Part shown: positions 26,279-36,714 of the stretch, piece by piece
Numbering within the stretch: the first letter of the stretch is position 1
Layout of the letters: each line of letters opens with the position of its first letter
From: Ancylobacter lacus
GTDB taxonomy: Bacteria > Pseudomonadota > Alphaproteobacteria > Rhizobiales > Xanthobacteraceae
NCBI RefSeq assembly: GCF_018390635.1
Contig: NZ_JAHBGE010000063.1
Location: 124,001-188,000, forward strand
Reading direction: 5' to 3'
DNA length: 64,000 nucleotides
Position numbers and translations under genes: made by a program
The notes under the pieces: model-generated
What the model saw: only the letters and a program-made list of their open reading frames with translations
Databases searched by the model: none
Told to the model about the DNA's origin: nothing

Positions 26279-29116
26279 ATGCTCGACAACAGGTTCGATC
26301 CCGCCGCCGTCGAAGGCCGCATCTATCAGGCATGGCTGGACGCCGAGGCGTTCAAGGGCGGCCGCCCGGAACGCGCCGGCGCCGAACCCTTCTGCATCGT
26401 GATTCCCCCGCCCAACGTCACCGGCTCGCTGCATATGGGCCACGCGCTCAACAACACGCTGCAGGACATCCTGTGCCGGTTCGAGCGCATGCGCGGCAAG
26501 GACGTGCTGTGGCAGGTCGGCACCGACCATGCCGGCATCGCGACCCAGATGGTGGTGGAACGCCAGCTCGCCGAGCGCCAGCTTCCCGGCCGCCGGGAGA
26601 TGGGGCGCGAGGCCTTTGTCGAGAAGGTGTGGGCGTGGAAGGAAGAGTCCGGCGGCACCATCATCGGCCAGCTCAAGCGGCTCGGCGCCTCCTGCGACTG
26701 GTCGCGCGAGCGCTTCACCATGGACGAGGGGCTCTCCCGCGCCGTGGTGAAGGTCTTCGTGCGGCTCTACAAGGAAGGGCTGATCTACAAGGACAAGCGG
26801 CTGGTGAACTGGGACCCCAAGTTCCAGTCCGCGATCTCCGATCTCGAGGTGCTGCAGGTCGAGGTGAAGGGCCATCTCTGGCACCTGCGCTATCCCCTGG
26901 CCGACGGCGTGACCTATGACCACCCGGTCGAGTTCGACGCCGATGGCCAGCCCACGCTGTACGAGAAGCGCGACTACATCGTCGTCGCCACCACCCGGCC
27001 GGAGACCATGCTCGGCGACACCGCCGTGGCGGTGCACCCGGAGGATCCGCGCTATCTCGGCCTCGTCGCCCAGGGCGCGAAGGTGCGGCTGCCGCTGGTC
27101 GGCCGGCTGATCCCGATCGTTCCCGACAGCTATTCCGACCCCACCAAGGGCACCGGCGCGGTGAAGATCACCCCGGCGCACGACTTCAACGATTTCGAGG
27201 TCGGCCGCCGGCACGACCTTGCCATGATCAACGTGCTCGACGCCGAGGCGCGGCTGGCGCTCGCCGGCAACGATGCCTTCCTCGAGGGCGCCGTCGCCGG
27301 GCCGGAGCTGGATGTCGTGCTGGCGCTGGACGGCCAGAGCCGCGAAGCCGGCCGCAAGGCCGTCGTCGCGCTGATGGAGGAGCGCGGCCTGCTCGACCGC
27401 ATCGAGCCGCACACCCACATGGTACCCCATGGCGACCGCTCCAACGTCGTCATCGAGCCCTGGCTGACCGACCAGTGGTATGTCGACGCCCACACCCTGG
27501 CCCAGCCGGCGCTGGCGGCGGTGCGCGAGGGGGCGACCTCCTTCGTCCCGAAGAACTGGGAGAAGACCTATTTCGAATGGCTGGAGAACATCCAGCCCTG
27601 GTGCGTCTCCCGTCAGCTCTGGTGGGGCCACCAGATTCCGGCGTGGTACGGGCCGGACGGCACCGTCTTCGTCGAGGAGACCGAGGAGGAGGCGGTCGCC
27701 GCCGCGCTGGCGCACTGCGTGCAGGCCGGCATCATCTCCGATGCCGAGGCGCGCGAGCTGGCGGCGGACCCGGAGAAGCGCGCGGGCCTCATCAGTCGCG
27801 ACGAGGATGTGCTCGACACCTGGTTCTCCTCGGCTCTGTGGCCGTTCTCCACGCTCGGCTGGCCGGACGAAACCGCCGAGCTCGCCCGCTTCTACCCCAC
27901 CTCGGTGCTGATCACCGGCTTCGACATCATCTTCTTCTGGGTCGCCCGGATGATGATGATGGGCCTGCACTTCATGGACGGCGAGGCGCCGTTCAAGGAC
28001 GTCTACATCCACGCCCTCGTCCGCGACGAGAAGGGCGCGAAGATGTCGAAGTCGAAGGGCAACGTCATCGACCCGCTGTCGCTGATCGACCAGTACGGCG
28101 CCGACGCGCTGCGCTTCACCCTGGCGGCGATGGCGGCGCAGGGCCGCGACATCAAGCTCGCCACCTCGCGGGTCGAGGGCTACCGCAACTTCGCGACCAA
28201 GCTGTGGAATGCCGCGCGCTTCGCCGAGATGAACGGCTGCGTCCGCGTCGCCGGCTTCGATCCCGCGACGGTGGCGGCGACGCTGAACCGCTGGATCGTC
28301 GGCGAGGCGGAGCGGGCCGGTTCCGACATCACCGCGGCGCTGAAGGACTACCGCTTCAACGAGGCGGCGGGGGCGGCCTACCGCTTCGTCTGGAACATCT
28401 ACTGCGACTGGTACCTCGAACTCGCGAAGCCCGTCTTCACCGGGCAGGACGAGGCGCTGAAGGCGGAGACGCGGGCGACCGCCGCCCATGTTCTCGACGA
28501 GATCCTGAAGCTGCTGCACCCCTTCATGCCCTTCCTCACCGAGGAGCTGTGGGCCCGCACCGCCGAGCAGGGCCCGGCGCGGGACTCGCTGCTGGCGCTG
28601 GCCGCGTGGCCGGCCGGCACCGGGCTGGAGGCGCCCGACGCCGAAGCCGAGCTTGGCTGGCTGGTCGATCTCGTCACCGAGGTGCGCTCGGTGCGCGCCG
28701 AGATGAACGTGCCGGCCGGCGCCCAGCTCCCGCTGGTGCTGGTGGGCGTCGATGCGGCCACGCGGGAGCGGGCGGAGCGCTGGAACGACGCCCTGCTGCG
28801 GCTCGCCCGTCTTTCCAGCGTCACCTTCGCCGGGGAAGCTCCGGCGGGGGCGGTGCAGATCGTGGTGCGCGGCGTCGTGGCGGCGCTGCCGCTCGCCGGC
28901 GTCATCGACATGGCGGCCGAGCTGAACCGGCTCAACAAGGAGCTTTCCAAGGCCCAGGACGACATCGCCCGGGTCGACGCCAAGCTCGGCAACCCCGACT
29001 TCATCGCCCGTGCCAAGGAAGAGGTGATCGAGGAGCAGCGCGAGCGCCGCGAGGCGGCGGAAGCGCGCGCCGGGAAGATCCGCGAGGCACTGGGCCGGCT
29101 CGGCGCGGCGGCCTGA
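26279..29116 (+). CDS. valS: Valyl-tRNA synthetase
   Basis: Class I aminoacyl-tRNA synthetase charging tRNA-Val in the cytosol. Length is 945 residues from ATG 26279, which has GGAG upstream; the frame opens further to 26204 but that extension is not family-like. Seen: the HIGH-type motif [13 protein letters not shown] (H52 to H55), [10 protein letters not shown], the CP1 editing insert in the middle ([13 protein letters not shown]), KMSKS motif AKMSKSKGN (about residue 587), the anticodon-binding domain with [11 protein letters not shown], and a C-terminal coiled-coil [24 protein letters not shown]. Length is normal for the family. It follows popZ by about 150 bases. Confidence 0.97.
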   Translation: MLDNRFDPAAVEGRIYQAWLDAEAFKGGRPERAGAEPFCIVIPPPNVTGSLHMGHALNNTLQDILCRFERMRGKDVLWQVGTDHAGIATQMVVERQLAERQLPGRREMGREAFVEKVWAWKEESGGTIIGQLKRLGASCDWSRERFTMDEGLSRAVVKVFVRLYKEGLIYKDKRLVNWDPKFQSAISDLEVLQVEVKGHLWHLRYPLADGVTYDHPVEFDADGQPTLYEKRDYIVVATTRPETMLGDTAVAVHPEDPRYLGLVAQGAKVRLPLVGRLIPIVPDSYSDPTKGTGAVKITPAHDFNDFEVGRRHDLAMINVLDAEARLALAGNDAFLEGAVAGPELDVVLALDGQSREAGRKAVVALMEERGLLDRIEPHTHMVPHGDRSNVVIEPWLTDQWYVDAHTLAQPALAAVREGATSFVPKNWEKTYFEWLENIQPWCVSRQLWWGHQIPAWYGPDGTVFVEETEEEAVAAALAHCVQAGIISDAEARELAADPEKRAGLISRDEDVLDTWFSSALWPFSTLGWPDETAELARFYPTSVLITGFDIIFFWVARMMMMGLHFMDGEAPFKDVYIHALVRDEKGAKMSKSKGNVIDPLSLIDQYGADALRFTLAAMAAQGRDIKLATSRVEGYRNFATKLWNAARFAEMNGCVRVAGFDPATVAATLNRWIVGEAERAGSDITAALKDYRFNEAAGAAYRFVWNIYCDWYLELAKPVFTGQDEALKAETRATAAHVLDEILKLLHPFMPFLTEELWARTAEQGPARDSLLALAAWPAGTGLEAPDAEAELGWLVDLVTEVRSVRAEMNVPAGAQLPLVLVGVDAATRERAERWNDALLRLARLSSVTFAGEAPAGAVQIVVRGVVAALPLAGVIDMAAELNRLNKELSKAQDDIARVDAKLGNPDFIARAKEEVIEEQRERREAAEARAGKIREALGRLGAAA

Positions 29117-29141
29117 CGCCGCGCGGGGAGGGGAGAGGGCC

Positions 29142-29858
29142 GTGCCGTTCATCACCAGCTTCAATGCCGCCGATTTCCTCTCCACCGCCATCAGCCTGCT
29201 GGTCGCCTTCGGGCTCGGCGCGCTGATCGGGCTGGAGCGGCAGTACCGCCAGCGCACGGCGGGACTGCGCACCAATGTGCTGGTCGCGATCGGCGCCTGC
29301 CAGTTCGTGGACATGGCGATGCACCTTGCCGGGCCAGACGGCGCGGTGCGGGTCATCGCCTATGTCGTCTCGGGCATCGGCTTTCTCGGCGCCGGCGTCA
29401 TCATGAAGGAGGGCGCCAATGTGCGCGGCCTCAACACCGCGGCGACGCTGTGGTGCTCGGCGGCGGTGGGCGCCTGCGCGGGCGCCGATCTGGTGGCGCA
29501 GGCGGTGCTGCTGACGGCCTTCGTGCTGGCCGGCAACACCATGCTGCGGCCGCTGGTGCAGCGGCTCGAGCGCATGCCCCGCCATGCCGAGTTCGGCGAG
29601 GCGTCCTATGAAGTGGTGCTGATGGTGAAGGCGGAACTGGCGGCGGAGCTTCAGGACCGACTGGCGAAGCTGCTGGACGCGGCGAAATACCCCGCCAGCA
29701 ATATCGAGGCGGAGGAGCGCGGCGAGAGCCTTGCCGAGCTGACGGCGACGCTGGTCGCGACCTCGGTGCGGCCGGAGGACCTCAACGCCGCCGTGGCCCA
29801 GCTCCGCCAGCTTCCGGGCGTGACCAGCGCCGGCTGGTCCACCAGGATCGCCGACTGA
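29142..29858 (+). CDS. MgtC/SapB family membrane protein
   Basis: Inner-membrane protein of the MgtC/SapB family, linked in pathogens to Mg2+ limitation and F1Fo ATP synthase modulation; role in free-living bacteria unclear. Length is 238 residues from a GTG at 29142 preceded by GGGGAGGGGAG. Family motifs: LLVAFGLGALIGLERQYRQRTAGLRTNVLVAIGA, YVVSGIGFLGAGVIMKEG and GLNTAATLWCSAAVG, within about five hydrophobic helices. The last 80 residues form a soluble ACT-like tail. It follows valS by 25 bases and may be cotranscribed. Confidence 0.92.
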   Translation: MPFITSFNAADFLSTAISLLVAFGLGALIGLERQYRQRTAGLRTNVLVAIGACQFVDMAMHLAGPDGAVRVIAYVVSGIGFLGAGVIMKEGANVRGLNTAATLWCSAAVGACAGADLVAQAVLLTAFVLAGNTMLRPLVQRLERMPRHAEFGEASYEVVLMVKAELAAELQDRLAKLLDAAKYPASNIEAEERGESLAELTATLVATSVRPEDLNAAVAQLRQLPGVTSAGWSTRIAD

Positions 29859-29905
29859 TGCGCGGTCCCGTGCGCGCGGCGCCCCGGCCCCCGCGAGGGC
29901 GGCCG

Positions 29906-30097
29906 TCAGGCCTGCGGCTGGTGCGGCTCGGGCGGGGTCGGCTCTCCCGCCACCTCGACCAGCCGGTCGATCTCCCGGCGCAGCAGCTCGATCACGTCGG
30001 CAGCCTCGGAAAGCTGGTTCTCGACCTGTTCGGGCGCTTGGGCGGCGATGTCGGCGGCCATGGCGCGAAGGCGTTCGACGATGTTGCTGCTCGGCAT
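29906..30097 (-). CDS. Small acidic coiled-coil protein, unknown function
   Basis: 63-residue protein from an ATG at 30097 with a strong GAGGAG element 9 bases upstream. Sequence is acidic and helical (NIVERLRAMAADIAAQAPEQVENQLSEAADVIELLRREIDRLVE), ending in a Pro/His tail, and looks like a short coiled coil. No domain I recognise. A longer open frame continues upstream to 30316, but the ribosome-binding site and composition favour this start. It converges with the MgtC gene and is divergent from exoR. Confidence 0.7.
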   Translation of the reverse strand: MPSSNIVERLRAMAADIAAQAPEQVENQLSEAADVIELLRREIDRLVEVAGEPTPPEPHQPQA

Positions 30098-30269
30098 TGC
30101 ATTTCTCCTCGGCTGCGGTCCGATATTACCGAGCTCTACAACAGCGCGGTGACAGGCGCGAGAGGTGGAGCCGGCCCGGACCTTGAACCGGGGGCGTCCG
30201 GGATCGCTGGCAAGGTCATGGCGCGGGCGTCCACAAGATTGTGACGTCGCAGCAACACAACGGATCATT

Positions 30270-30297
30270 AACCCTTTCGAAAGGAACCTTGAGGGTT
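30270..30297. promoter_or_regulatory. Palindrome upstream of exoR
   Basis: The exact 12-bp palindrome CCTTTCGAAAGG (30273-30284) overlaps a wider AACCCT...AGGGTT inverted repeat (30270-30275 and 30292-30297). It sits in the 300-base gap between the small-protein gene and exoR. The AT-richer context suggests promoter or operator function; no binding protein can be named. Confidence 0.4.
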
Positions 30298-30397
30298 GGC
30301 GCCGCGAAGCCGCCACAAACCGGCACGAAATCCGTCTGAGACGTAGCGGACATTAACGATCGGGCGCCAAGCTCGCGTCACGCTGCTGCCGGGAACC

Positions 30398-31381
30398 GTG
30401 CTTGAAATGGGCGTTACCACCACCATCGATAAGGCGAGGCTGCCGGTCCGGCGCGTGACCGACGGTGCGTGCTGCGTGCCGCGCCGCTTCCACCTGCGGG
30501 CGGTGGGATCGACGCGTGAGCCGGCCCTCCTGCCGGGGTCTCGCGCGCGGGACCTCTCCGACCGCGTGTGGCTGGCGGCGCTCCTGGCGCTGCTGCTCGC
30601 GCCGCTTCCCGTCAGCGCCTTCGACGGCAACACCGAGTCGTCCCCCGCGCCGGGCGCCCCTGCGGCGACGGCGGCTGCCCGGCCGCTGGAGGAGGCGGTG
30701 CGCCTCGGCACCCGGGCGCTGCGCTCGGGCGAGACCGAGAAGGGTATCGATTCCCTGCGCTACGCCGCCGAGCAGGGCCACCCCGGGGCGCAGTGGAAGC
30801 TTGGCCGCATGTATGCGGATGGCGAGGGCGTCGCCCGCGACCAGATCAAGGCGTTCGAGTACTTCACCCAGATCGCCAACATGCACGCCGACGACAACCC
30901 CTCGGCGCCGCAGGCCCGCTTCGTCGCCGACGCCTTCGTCGCGCTCGGCAGCTACTACATGACCGGCATTCCCAACAGCAAGGTGCGCCGCGACTTCGGC
31001 CGCGCCCGCGACATGTTCGCCTATGCCGCGTCCTATTTCGGCGACCCCGACGCCCAATACGAGCTGGCGCGGCTCTATATCGACGGCACCGGCGTGCAGC
31101 GCGACCCGCGCTTTGCCGCCCGCTGGCTCGGCCTTGCCGCGCAGAAGGGCCAGTACCGCGCCCAGGCCGCCCTCGGCGGGCTGCTGTTCAAGGGCGATGA
31201 CGGGGTGCCGCGGCAGGCGGCGCGCGGGCTGATGTGGCTCACCCTCGCCCGCGACGCCGCGGCCGGCGGCGACGACAAGTGGATCGTCGATCTCTATGAC
31301 GAGGCCTTCAGCGCGGCCAGTTCCGATGAGCGGGCGCTGGCGCTGGTCTATCTCGAGCAGCACCTGAAGGTCGACCGCTAA
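30398..31381 (+). CDS. exoR: ExoR-like Sel1-repeat periplasmic regulator
   Basis: Periplasmic Sel1/TPR-like protein resembling ExoR of rhizobia, the negative regulator that binds the ExoS sensor kinase to control exopolysaccharide and motility. Length is 327 residues from GTG 30398; an ATG three codons on (30407) is equally possible. After a long N-terminus comes an export signal (VWLAALLALLLAPLPVSA before FDGN). Repeats: KGIDSLRYAAEQGHPGAQWKLGRMYADGEGVARD, RDMFAYAASYFGDPDAQYELARLYIDGTGVQRD and ARWLGLAAQKGQYRAQAALGGLLFKGD. ExoS/ChvI are not in the window. The name is by resemblance; another Sel1 protein is the alternative. Confidence 0.8.
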   Translation: MLEMGVTTTIDKARLPVRRVTDGACCVPRRFHLRAVGSTREPALLPGSRARDLSDRVWLAALLALLLAPLPVSAFDGNTESSPAPGAPAATAAARPLEEAVRLGTRALRSGETEKGIDSLRYAAEQGHPGAQWKLGRMYADGEGVARDQIKAFEYFTQIANMHADDNPSAPQARFVADAFVALGSYYMTGIPNSKVRRDFGRARDMFAYAASYFGDPDAQYELARLYIDGTGVQRDPRFAARWLGLAAQKGQYRAQAALGGLLFKGDDGVPRQAARGLMWLTLARDAAAGGDDKWIVDLYDEAFSAASSDERALALVYLEQHLKVDR

Positions 31382-31423
31382 GGCCCGGCGCCGCCGGCCG
31401 CCAATGCCACCCGGCGTCGCGCC

Positions 31424-32218
31424 TCAGCCGCGCGGGGCGATGTCGAGGTCGATCCAGACCGGGACATGGTCGGACGGCTTTTCCCAGCCCCGGGTGTGGC
31501 GGTCGATGCCCGCCGCCTTCAGGAGGCCCGCCGCTTGCGGCGACAGCAGTAGGTGGTCGATGCGGATGCCGTTGTTCCGCGGCCAGGCGCCGGCCTGATA
31601 GTCCCAGAAGGTATAGAGCCCGGGCGCGTCGCTCACCGCGCGCAGCGCGTCGGTCAGGCCGAGATTCAGCAGTTCCTGGAAGGCCGCCCGCGTCTGCGGC
31701 AGGAACAGCGCGTCGCCCGCCCAGGCGGCGGGGTCGTGCACATCGGCGGGGGTGGGGATGACGTTGTAGTCGCCGGCCACGACGAACGGCTCCTCCAGCG
31801 CCAGCCGCTGCGCCACCAGCGTCTTGAGCCGCTTCATCCAGCCGAGCTTGTAGCCGTATTTCTCGGTGTCGGGCGGGTTGCCGTTGGGCAGGTAGATGCC
31901 GCAGACCCGCACCACGCCGGTCGCGGTGGACACCACCACCTCGATGAAGCGCGACTGCACGTCGCTGTCGTCGCCCGGCAGGCCGGTCGTCACCTCGTCG
32001 ATGGGGTGGCGCGAGAGGATGGCGACGCCGTTGAAGCCCTTCTGGCCGTGGACCGCGACGTTGTAGCCGGCGGCCTCGAAGGCGGCGCGGGGAAACTGGT
32101 CGTCCTGGCACTTGATCTCCTGCAGGCAGACCAGATCGGGCTGGCGCTCGGCAAGCCAGGCGAGGGTGTTGTCGAGCCGCAGCCGGACCGAGTTCACGTT
32201 CCAGGTGGCGATGCGCAT
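31424..32218 (-). CDS. xthA: Exodeoxyribonuclease III
   Basis: AP endonuclease/3'-5' exonuclease of base-excision repair, Mg2+-dependent. Length is 264 residues from ATG 32218 (GGAGACC upstream); typical family size. Seen: MRIATWNVNSVRLRLDNTLAW, catalytic metal-site LQEIKCQDDQFP (Glu), GFNGVAILSRHPI, the acid-base segment VAGDYNVIPTPADVHDP, and the C-terminal RIDHLLLSP and KPSDHVPVWIDL (catalytic Asp-His). All catalytic blocks are intact. It converges with exoR and lies downstream of mtnN and erpA on the same strand. Confidence 0.96.
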   Translation of the reverse strand: MRIATWNVNSVRLRLDNTLAWLAERQPDLVCLQEIKCQDDQFPRAAFEAAGYNVAVHGQKGFNGVAILSRHPIDEVTTGLPGDDSDVQSRFIEVVVSTATGVVRVCGIYLPNGNPPDTEKYGYKLGWMKRLKTLVAQRLALEEPFVVAGDYNVIPTPADVHDPAAWAGDALFLPQTRAAFQELLNLGLTDALRAVSDAPGLYTFWDYQAGAWPRNNGIRIDHLLLSPQAAGLLKAAGIDRHTRGWEKPSDHVPVWIDLDIAPRG

Positions 32219-32340
32219 GGGCGGTCTCCGGGCGGCGTGGCGGGCCGCGACAATGCCGCGCCGCGGGAGCCGGCGCAATCGAGGCGCCGCGACGGTCCCG
32301 GTCCTGCCGGCACTTGTCCCCGCCAACGCGGCGGCCGGGC

Positions 32341-33102
32341 TCACAGCACCGGCAGCAGCCGGCGCAGGATGCGGGCGGAAGCGAGCGAAACCTCGTCGAC
32401 GAAGGCGTGGAAATCCATCTGCGATTCCCGCCCTGCGAGATCGGACAGCGCCCGCACCACCAGCCAGCGCACCCCGAACGCCTCGCAGGCCTGCGCCATC
32501 GCCGCGCCTTCCATTTCCACCGCCGCGGCGGCGAAGCTCCGGTGCAGCCGCTCGCGCAGCTCCTCGCTGGCGACGAACTGGTCGCCGGTGAGCACCCGGG
32601 CGAAGCAGAGCCGTGGCGCCCGCCCGGCCCCGCCCGCGGCGGCCGAGAGCGGCACCAGCGCCAGATCGGCGAGCGCCGCCCGCACCCGCTCCAGCAGCGC
32701 CGGCTCGGGGGCGTGGCCGAACCGGTCGGTCGGGTTGAAGAAGGGCAGGAAGCCGGCCTGATAGGGCACGAAGCCCTCCGCGCCGGTATAGCCGGCATCG
32801 TGCTGCACGATGTGCTCGGCGATGACCACGTCGCCGATCGCCAGCGCGGGGTCGAGCCCGCCGGCAACCCCGGAGAACACCACCGTGGCCGCGCCGAAAC
32901 GCTCGATCAGCAGGGTGGTGGCGATGGCGGCGTTGACCTTGCCCATGCCCGCCAGCGCCAGCACCACGGCCCGGCCGTCGAGCCGGCCGCGGTGGAAGCG
33001 CATGCCGGCTGCCTCGATCACCTCATCGGCGTCGAGCGCCGCGACCAGGACGGCGAGTTCCCGCGCGAGCGCGCAGAGCACGCCGACCGGGGCGGATGTC
33101 AC
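32341..33102 (-). CDS. mtnN: 5'-methylthioadenosine/S-adenosylhomocysteine nucleosidase
   Basis: Nucleoside phosphorylase-fold enzyme hydrolysing MTA/SAH to adenine and the ribosyl thioether, recycling SAM by-products. Length is 253 residues. The GTG start at 33102 overlaps the erpA stop (GTGA), so the two are coupled. Seen: VGVLCALARELAVL (start of the fold), FSGVAGGLDPALAIGDVVIAEHIVQHD, the active-site AVEMEGAAMAQACEAFGV with Glu, and WLVVRALSDLAGRESQMDF with the catalytic Asp after SDLA. A related phosphorylase is possible, but the SGVAGG and SD pattern fits MtnN. Confidence 0.88.
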   Translation of the reverse strand: MTSAPVGVLCALARELAVLVAALDADEVIEAAGMRFHRGRLDGRAVVLALAGMGKVNAAIATTLLIERFGAATVVFSGVAGGLDPALAIGDVVIAEHIVQHDAGYTGAEGFVPYQAGFLPFFNPTDRFGHAPEPALLERVRAALADLALVPLSAAAGGAGRAPRLCFARVLTGDQFVASEELRERLHRSFAAAAVEMEGAAMAQACEAFGVRWLVVRALSDLAGRESQMDFHAFVDEVSLASARILRRLLPVL

Positions 33103-33473
33103 AGCGCGAAGCTGGTGCCGCAGCCGCAGGAGGCGGTGGCGTGCGGGTTGGCGATGCGGAAGGAGGCGCCGATCAGATCGTCGACGAAGTCGAGCTGCGA
33201 GCCCGACATGTATTCGAGCGAGACCGGATCGACCACGACCGTCGCCCCGTCGCCGCTCACCACGACATCGTCGGCCTCGCGGTCGCGGGTGATGTCGAAC
33301 TTGTACTGGAAGCCGGAGCAGCCGCCGCCTTCCACGCTCACCCGCAGCATGCTGGCGGGCGGCTCGGTGGCGAGGATCTCGGCGATTCGGCGCAGCGCGC
33401 GGTCGGTGACGAGCACCGGGCCGGACGCCGCCGCGGCCGTCGTGTCGGCCGGCAGCGGGGTGGGTGCGTTCAT
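33099..33473 (-). CDS. erpA: Iron-sulfur cluster insertion protein ErpA/IscA type
   Basis: A-type carrier delivering Fe-S clusters to apoproteins. Length is 124 residues from ATG 33473, with a 15-residue Ala/Thr-rich N-terminal lead. The three conserved cysteines are seen: VEGGGCSGFQYKF and the C-terminal SCGCG. Length and the GGCSGFQY pattern match ErpA more than IscA. It lies head-to-head with dgt, a common alphaproteobacterial arrangement, and overlaps mtnN by 4 bases. Confidence 0.93.
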   Translation of the reverse strand: MNAPTPLPADTTAAAASGPVLVTDRALRRIAEILATEPPASMLRVSVEGGGCSGFQYKFDITRDREADDVVVSGDGATVVVDPVSLEYMSGSQLDFVDDLIGASFRIANPHATASCGCGTSFAL

Positions 33474-33617
33474 GGCGCAGCCTTCGGGTTGAATATGACC
33501 TGCCGCAATAGTTAAGTGCTGCCCGCCCCGAGTCAAAGGGGCATGTGCCGGCGCGAGCGGCGGCCACGCGGCGCGCCGGCCGGCGCGGCCGCTTCACTCA
33601 GCACGGGGAGGGCGCCG

Positions 33618-34790
33618 ATGGCAGTGGCCGGAGCGCAGCCGCGGGCGGCCCATGCCGCGCGGGCGGAAGAGAGCCGGGGCCGCCTGGTGCCCGAGCCGGA
33701 GAGCCCGGCCCGCAGCGCCTTTCGCCGCGACGCCGACCGCATCATCCATTCCAGTGCCTTCCGCCGGCTGGCGCACAAGACGCAGGTCTTCGTCTATCAC
33801 GAGGGCGACCATTTCCGCACCCGCCTCACCCACACGCTGGAGGTGGTGCAGGTGGCGCGGTCCATCGCCCGGGCGCTGGGGCTGGACGAGGACCTCGCCG
33901 AGGCTCTCGCGCTGGCGCACGATCTCGGCCATCCCCCCTTCGCCCATGCCGGGGAACGTGTGCTCGACGCCTGCATGCAGGCCTATGGCGGGTTCGACCA
34001 CAACGCCCAGTCGCTGCGCGTCGTCACCCGGCTGGAGAACCGCTACCCCGCCTTCGACGGGCTGAATCTCAGCTGGGAGAGCCACGAGGGCATCGTCAAG
34101 CACAACGGGCCGCTGGCGGCGCCTCTGCCCCACGCCATCGCCGCCCATGCCGAGCGGCAGGACCTCTGGCTGTGGAGCTGGCCGAGCGCCGAGGCGCAGG
34201 TCGCCGCCATCGCCGACGATATCGCCTATGATGTCCACGACATGGATGACGGCCTGCGCGCCGGGCTGTTCGCGCTGGAGGATCTGGCCGACCTGCCGCT
34301 GGCGGGCGAGGTGCTGGCGGGCATCCGGGCGGAGTGGCCGGGCATCGGCGCCTCCCGCACCGTCCACGAGATCGGCCGCCGCCTCATCACCGTGCTGATC
34401 GAGGATGTGGTGGCGGAGAGCCGCCGCCGCGCCGCCGCCGCCGGCTTCGCCGACAGCGATGCGGTGCGCCGCCACGGCAGCGCCGCCGTCGGGTTCTCGG
34501 CCGAGGTCGCGGCGGGGGAGGCGGCGATCAAGGCGTTCCTGTTCCGCCGGATGTACCGTCACGACCGGGTGATGCGGGTGATGGACGAGGCCGGGCAGGT
34601 GGTGCGCGAGCTGTTCGCCCGCTACATGGCCGACCCCGCCGCCCTGCCGCCGGAGTGGCGCGCGACGGTGGAGGCCCAGCCGGAGGAGCGCCGCGCCCGG
34701 CGCATCGCCGACTTCATCGCCGGGCAGACCGACCGCTACGCCCTGGCCGAGCACGCCCGGCTCTTTGACCGCACCCCCGATCTGCGCTAG
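33618..34790 (+). CDS. dgt: Deoxyguanosinetriphosphate triphosphohydrolase-like protein
   Basis: HD-domain dNTP triphosphohydrolase (dGTPase-like), controlling dNTP pools. Length is 390 residues from ATG 33618 (GGGGAGGG upstream). Seen: [13 protein letters not shown], metal-site [23 protein letters not shown], the HD pair in [29 protein letters not shown], and [17 protein letters not shown] with the final metal Asp. These form the complete HD site. The class without the large E. coli insert fits at this length. It is followed by argS 64 bases on. Confidence 0.94.
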   Translation: MAVAGAQPRAAHAARAEESRGRLVPEPESPARSAFRRDADRIIHSSAFRRLAHKTQVFVYHEGDHFRTRLTHTLEVVQVARSIARALGLDEDLAEALALAHDLGHPPFAHAGERVLDACMQAYGGFDHNAQSLRVVTRLENRYPAFDGLNLSWESHEGIVKHNGPLAAPLPHAIAAHAERQDLWLWSWPSAEAQVAAIADDIAYDVHDMDDGLRAGLFALEDLADLPLAGEVLAGIRAEWPGIGASRTVHEIGRRLITVLIEDVVAESRRRAAAAGFADSDAVRRHGSAAVGFSAEVAAGEAAIKAFLFRRMYRHDRVMRVMDEAGQVVRELFARYMADPAALPPEWRATVEAQPEERRARRIADFIAGQTDRYALAEHARLFDRTPDLR

Positions 34791-34854
34791 GGCGAGCCGC
34801 CCTCGCGATCAGGAGGGCGCGCCAGCCGGCGCCCGCCAGCCCGGAGCCTTGCCG

Positions 34855-36621
34855 ATGAACATCTACGCGCTCTTCGCCGATCACGTCCGCGCCGCGCTCG
34901 CCGCGCTGGCCGCCGAGGGGGTGGTGCCCGCCGGCCTCGACGCCGGCCGCGTCGTGGTCGAGCCGCCGCGCGAGGCGAGCCACGGCGACCTCGCGACCAA
35001 TGCCGCGATGGTGCTCTCCAAGGACGCCCGGATGAAGCCGCGCGACCTCGCCGAGAAGCTGGCGGAAAAGCTGCGCGCGGTCGAGGGCGTGGTGCGGGTG
35101 GAGGTCGCCGGCCCCGGCTTCATCAACATCGCGCTCGACGGGGCGGTGTGGCCGACGCTGCTGAAGTCGGTGCTGCTGGCGGGTGCGGCCTATGGCCGGG
35201 CCGATCTCGGCGGCGGCGCGCCGATGAATGTCGAATATGTCTCCGCCAACCCCACCGGCCCGATGCATGTCGGCCATTGCCGCGGCGCTGCCTTCGGCGA
35301 TGCGCTGGCCAGCCTGCTCGCCTTCGCCGGCTGGAAGGTGACGCGGGAGTATTACATCAACGATGCCGGCGTGCAGATCGACGTGCTCGCCCGCTCCGCC
35401 CTGCTGCGCTACCGCGAGGCGCTGGGCGAGGCCATCGAGATTCCCGAGGGGCTCTATCCCGGCGATTACCTCGTGCCGGTGGGGCAGGCTCTGGTGGCGA
35501 AATACGGCCGCGGCCTGAAGGAGCGGGACGAGGCCGAGCAGATCGCGCTGGCCCGGCCGATCGCCATCGACATGATGATGGCGATGATCCGCGACGACCT
35601 CGCCGCGCTCAACATCCGGCACGAGGTGTTCTTCTCCGAGCGCAGCCTGCACGACCGGCCCGGCGGCGAGGCCTCGATCATCGACCGGCTGATGGCCGAG
35701 CTGCGGGCCCGGGACCTCATCTATGACGGCCGGCTGCCGCCGCCCAAGGGCGCGCCGCCGGAAGACTGGGAGGACCGCGAGCAGGTGCTGTTCCGGGCCA
35801 CCGCCTTCGGCGACGAGATCGACCGGCCGCTGGTGAAGTCGGACGGCGCCTACACCTATTTCGCCGCCGACATCGCCTACCACAAGGACAAGTTCGACCG
35901 CGGCTTCGCCCGGATGATCGACGTCTGGGGCGCCGACCATGGCGGCTATGTCAAGCGGATGCAGGCGGCGGTGAAGGCCGCGACCGGCGGCGCCGACACG
36001 CTCGACATCGAGCTGTGCCAGCTGGTGCGGCTGCTGCGCAATGGCGAGCCGGTGAAGATGTCGAAGCGCGCCGGCAATTTCGTCACCCTGCGCGAGGTGG
36101 TGGACGAGGTCGGCTCGGACGCCGTCCGCTTCATGATGATCTACCGCAAGAACGACGCGGTGCTGGACTTCGACCTCGCCAAGGTCATCGAGCAGAGCAA
36201 GGACAACCCGGTCTTCTATGTGCAGTACGCCCACGCCCGGGCCCGCTCCATCCTGCGCAACGCCGCCGCGACGCTGGGCGAGCTTCCCGCCGACCTTTCG
36301 GCCTATGCGCAGGCGCCGCTGTCGCGGCTCGACGACGAGGGCGAGATCGCGCTGATCCGCCAGATCGCCAATTATCCCCGCCTGATCGAGCAGGCGGCGG
36401 CGGCGCGCGAGCCGCATCGGGTGGCATTTTACCTCTACGACCTCGCCAGCGCGCTGCACGCGCAGTGGAATCGCGGTAAAGACCTGCCACATTTACGCTT
36501 CATTATCGAAGATGATCGATTCTTGAGCCATGCGCGGCTGGCGCTGGTGCAGTCGGTGGCTCTCGTGATCGCGTCCGGGCTGGCCATTCTTGGCGTTGCA
36601 GCGCCCGAGGAGATGCGGTGA
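34855..36621 (+). CDS. argS: Arginyl-tRNA synthetase
   Basis: Class I synthetase charging tRNA-Arg. Length is 588 residues from ATG 34855 with GGAG upstream. Seen: N-terminal Add-1 domain (about residues 1-110), [18 protein letters not shown] with HIGH-type HVGH at 138-141, [11 protein letters not shown], a KMSK loop [11 protein letters not shown] (about residue 401), and the C-terminal anticodon-binding domain with [14 protein letters not shown], beginning [16 protein letters not shown]. Length and motifs are normal. It sits between dgt and the SPOR gene, the conserved alphaproteobacterial order. Confidence 0.97.
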   Translation: MNIYALFADHVRAALAALAAEGVVPAGLDAGRVVVEPPREASHGDLATNAAMVLSKDARMKPRDLAEKLAEKLRAVEGVVRVEVAGPGFINIALDGAVWPTLLKSVLLAGAAYGRADLGGGAPMNVEYVSANPTGPMHVGHCRGAAFGDALASLLAFAGWKVTREYYINDAGVQIDVLARSALLRYREALGEAIEIPEGLYPGDYLVPVGQALVAKYGRGLKERDEAEQIALARPIAIDMMMAMIRDDLAALNIRHEVFFSERSLHDRPGGEASIIDRLMAELRARDLIYDGRLPPPKGAPPEDWEDREQVLFRATAFGDEIDRPLVKSDGAYTYFAADIAYHKDKFDRGFARMIDVWGADHGGYVKRMQAAVKAATGGADTLDIELCQLVRLLRNGEPVKMSKRAGNFVTLREVVDEVGSDAVRFMMIYRKNDAVLDFDLAKVIEQSKDNPVFYVQYAHARARSILRNAAATLGELPADLSAYAQAPLSRLDDEGEIALIRQIANYPRLIEQAAAAREPHRVAFYLYDLASALHAQWNRGKDLPHLRFIIEDDRFLSHARLALVQSVALVIASGLAILGVAAPEEMR

Positions 36622-36714
36622 GCGCCTTGCTGCGGCCGCTCACGAGACGATGCCGGCTCGCCCGAGCCGGCGGGATGCGATGCCGCCCGCGGGGCTGCCA
36701 GATGGATCGGTGCG

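Noticed and set aside
25397-29356. Very long minus-strand open frame opposite popZ-valS
   Set aside because: It is the antisense shadow of valS and popZ; composition is Arg/Gly/Ala-rich with no motif, as expected in 70 % GC DNA. The same holds for the other long antisense frames (e.g. 804-3155, 36640-39135, 43047-45368).
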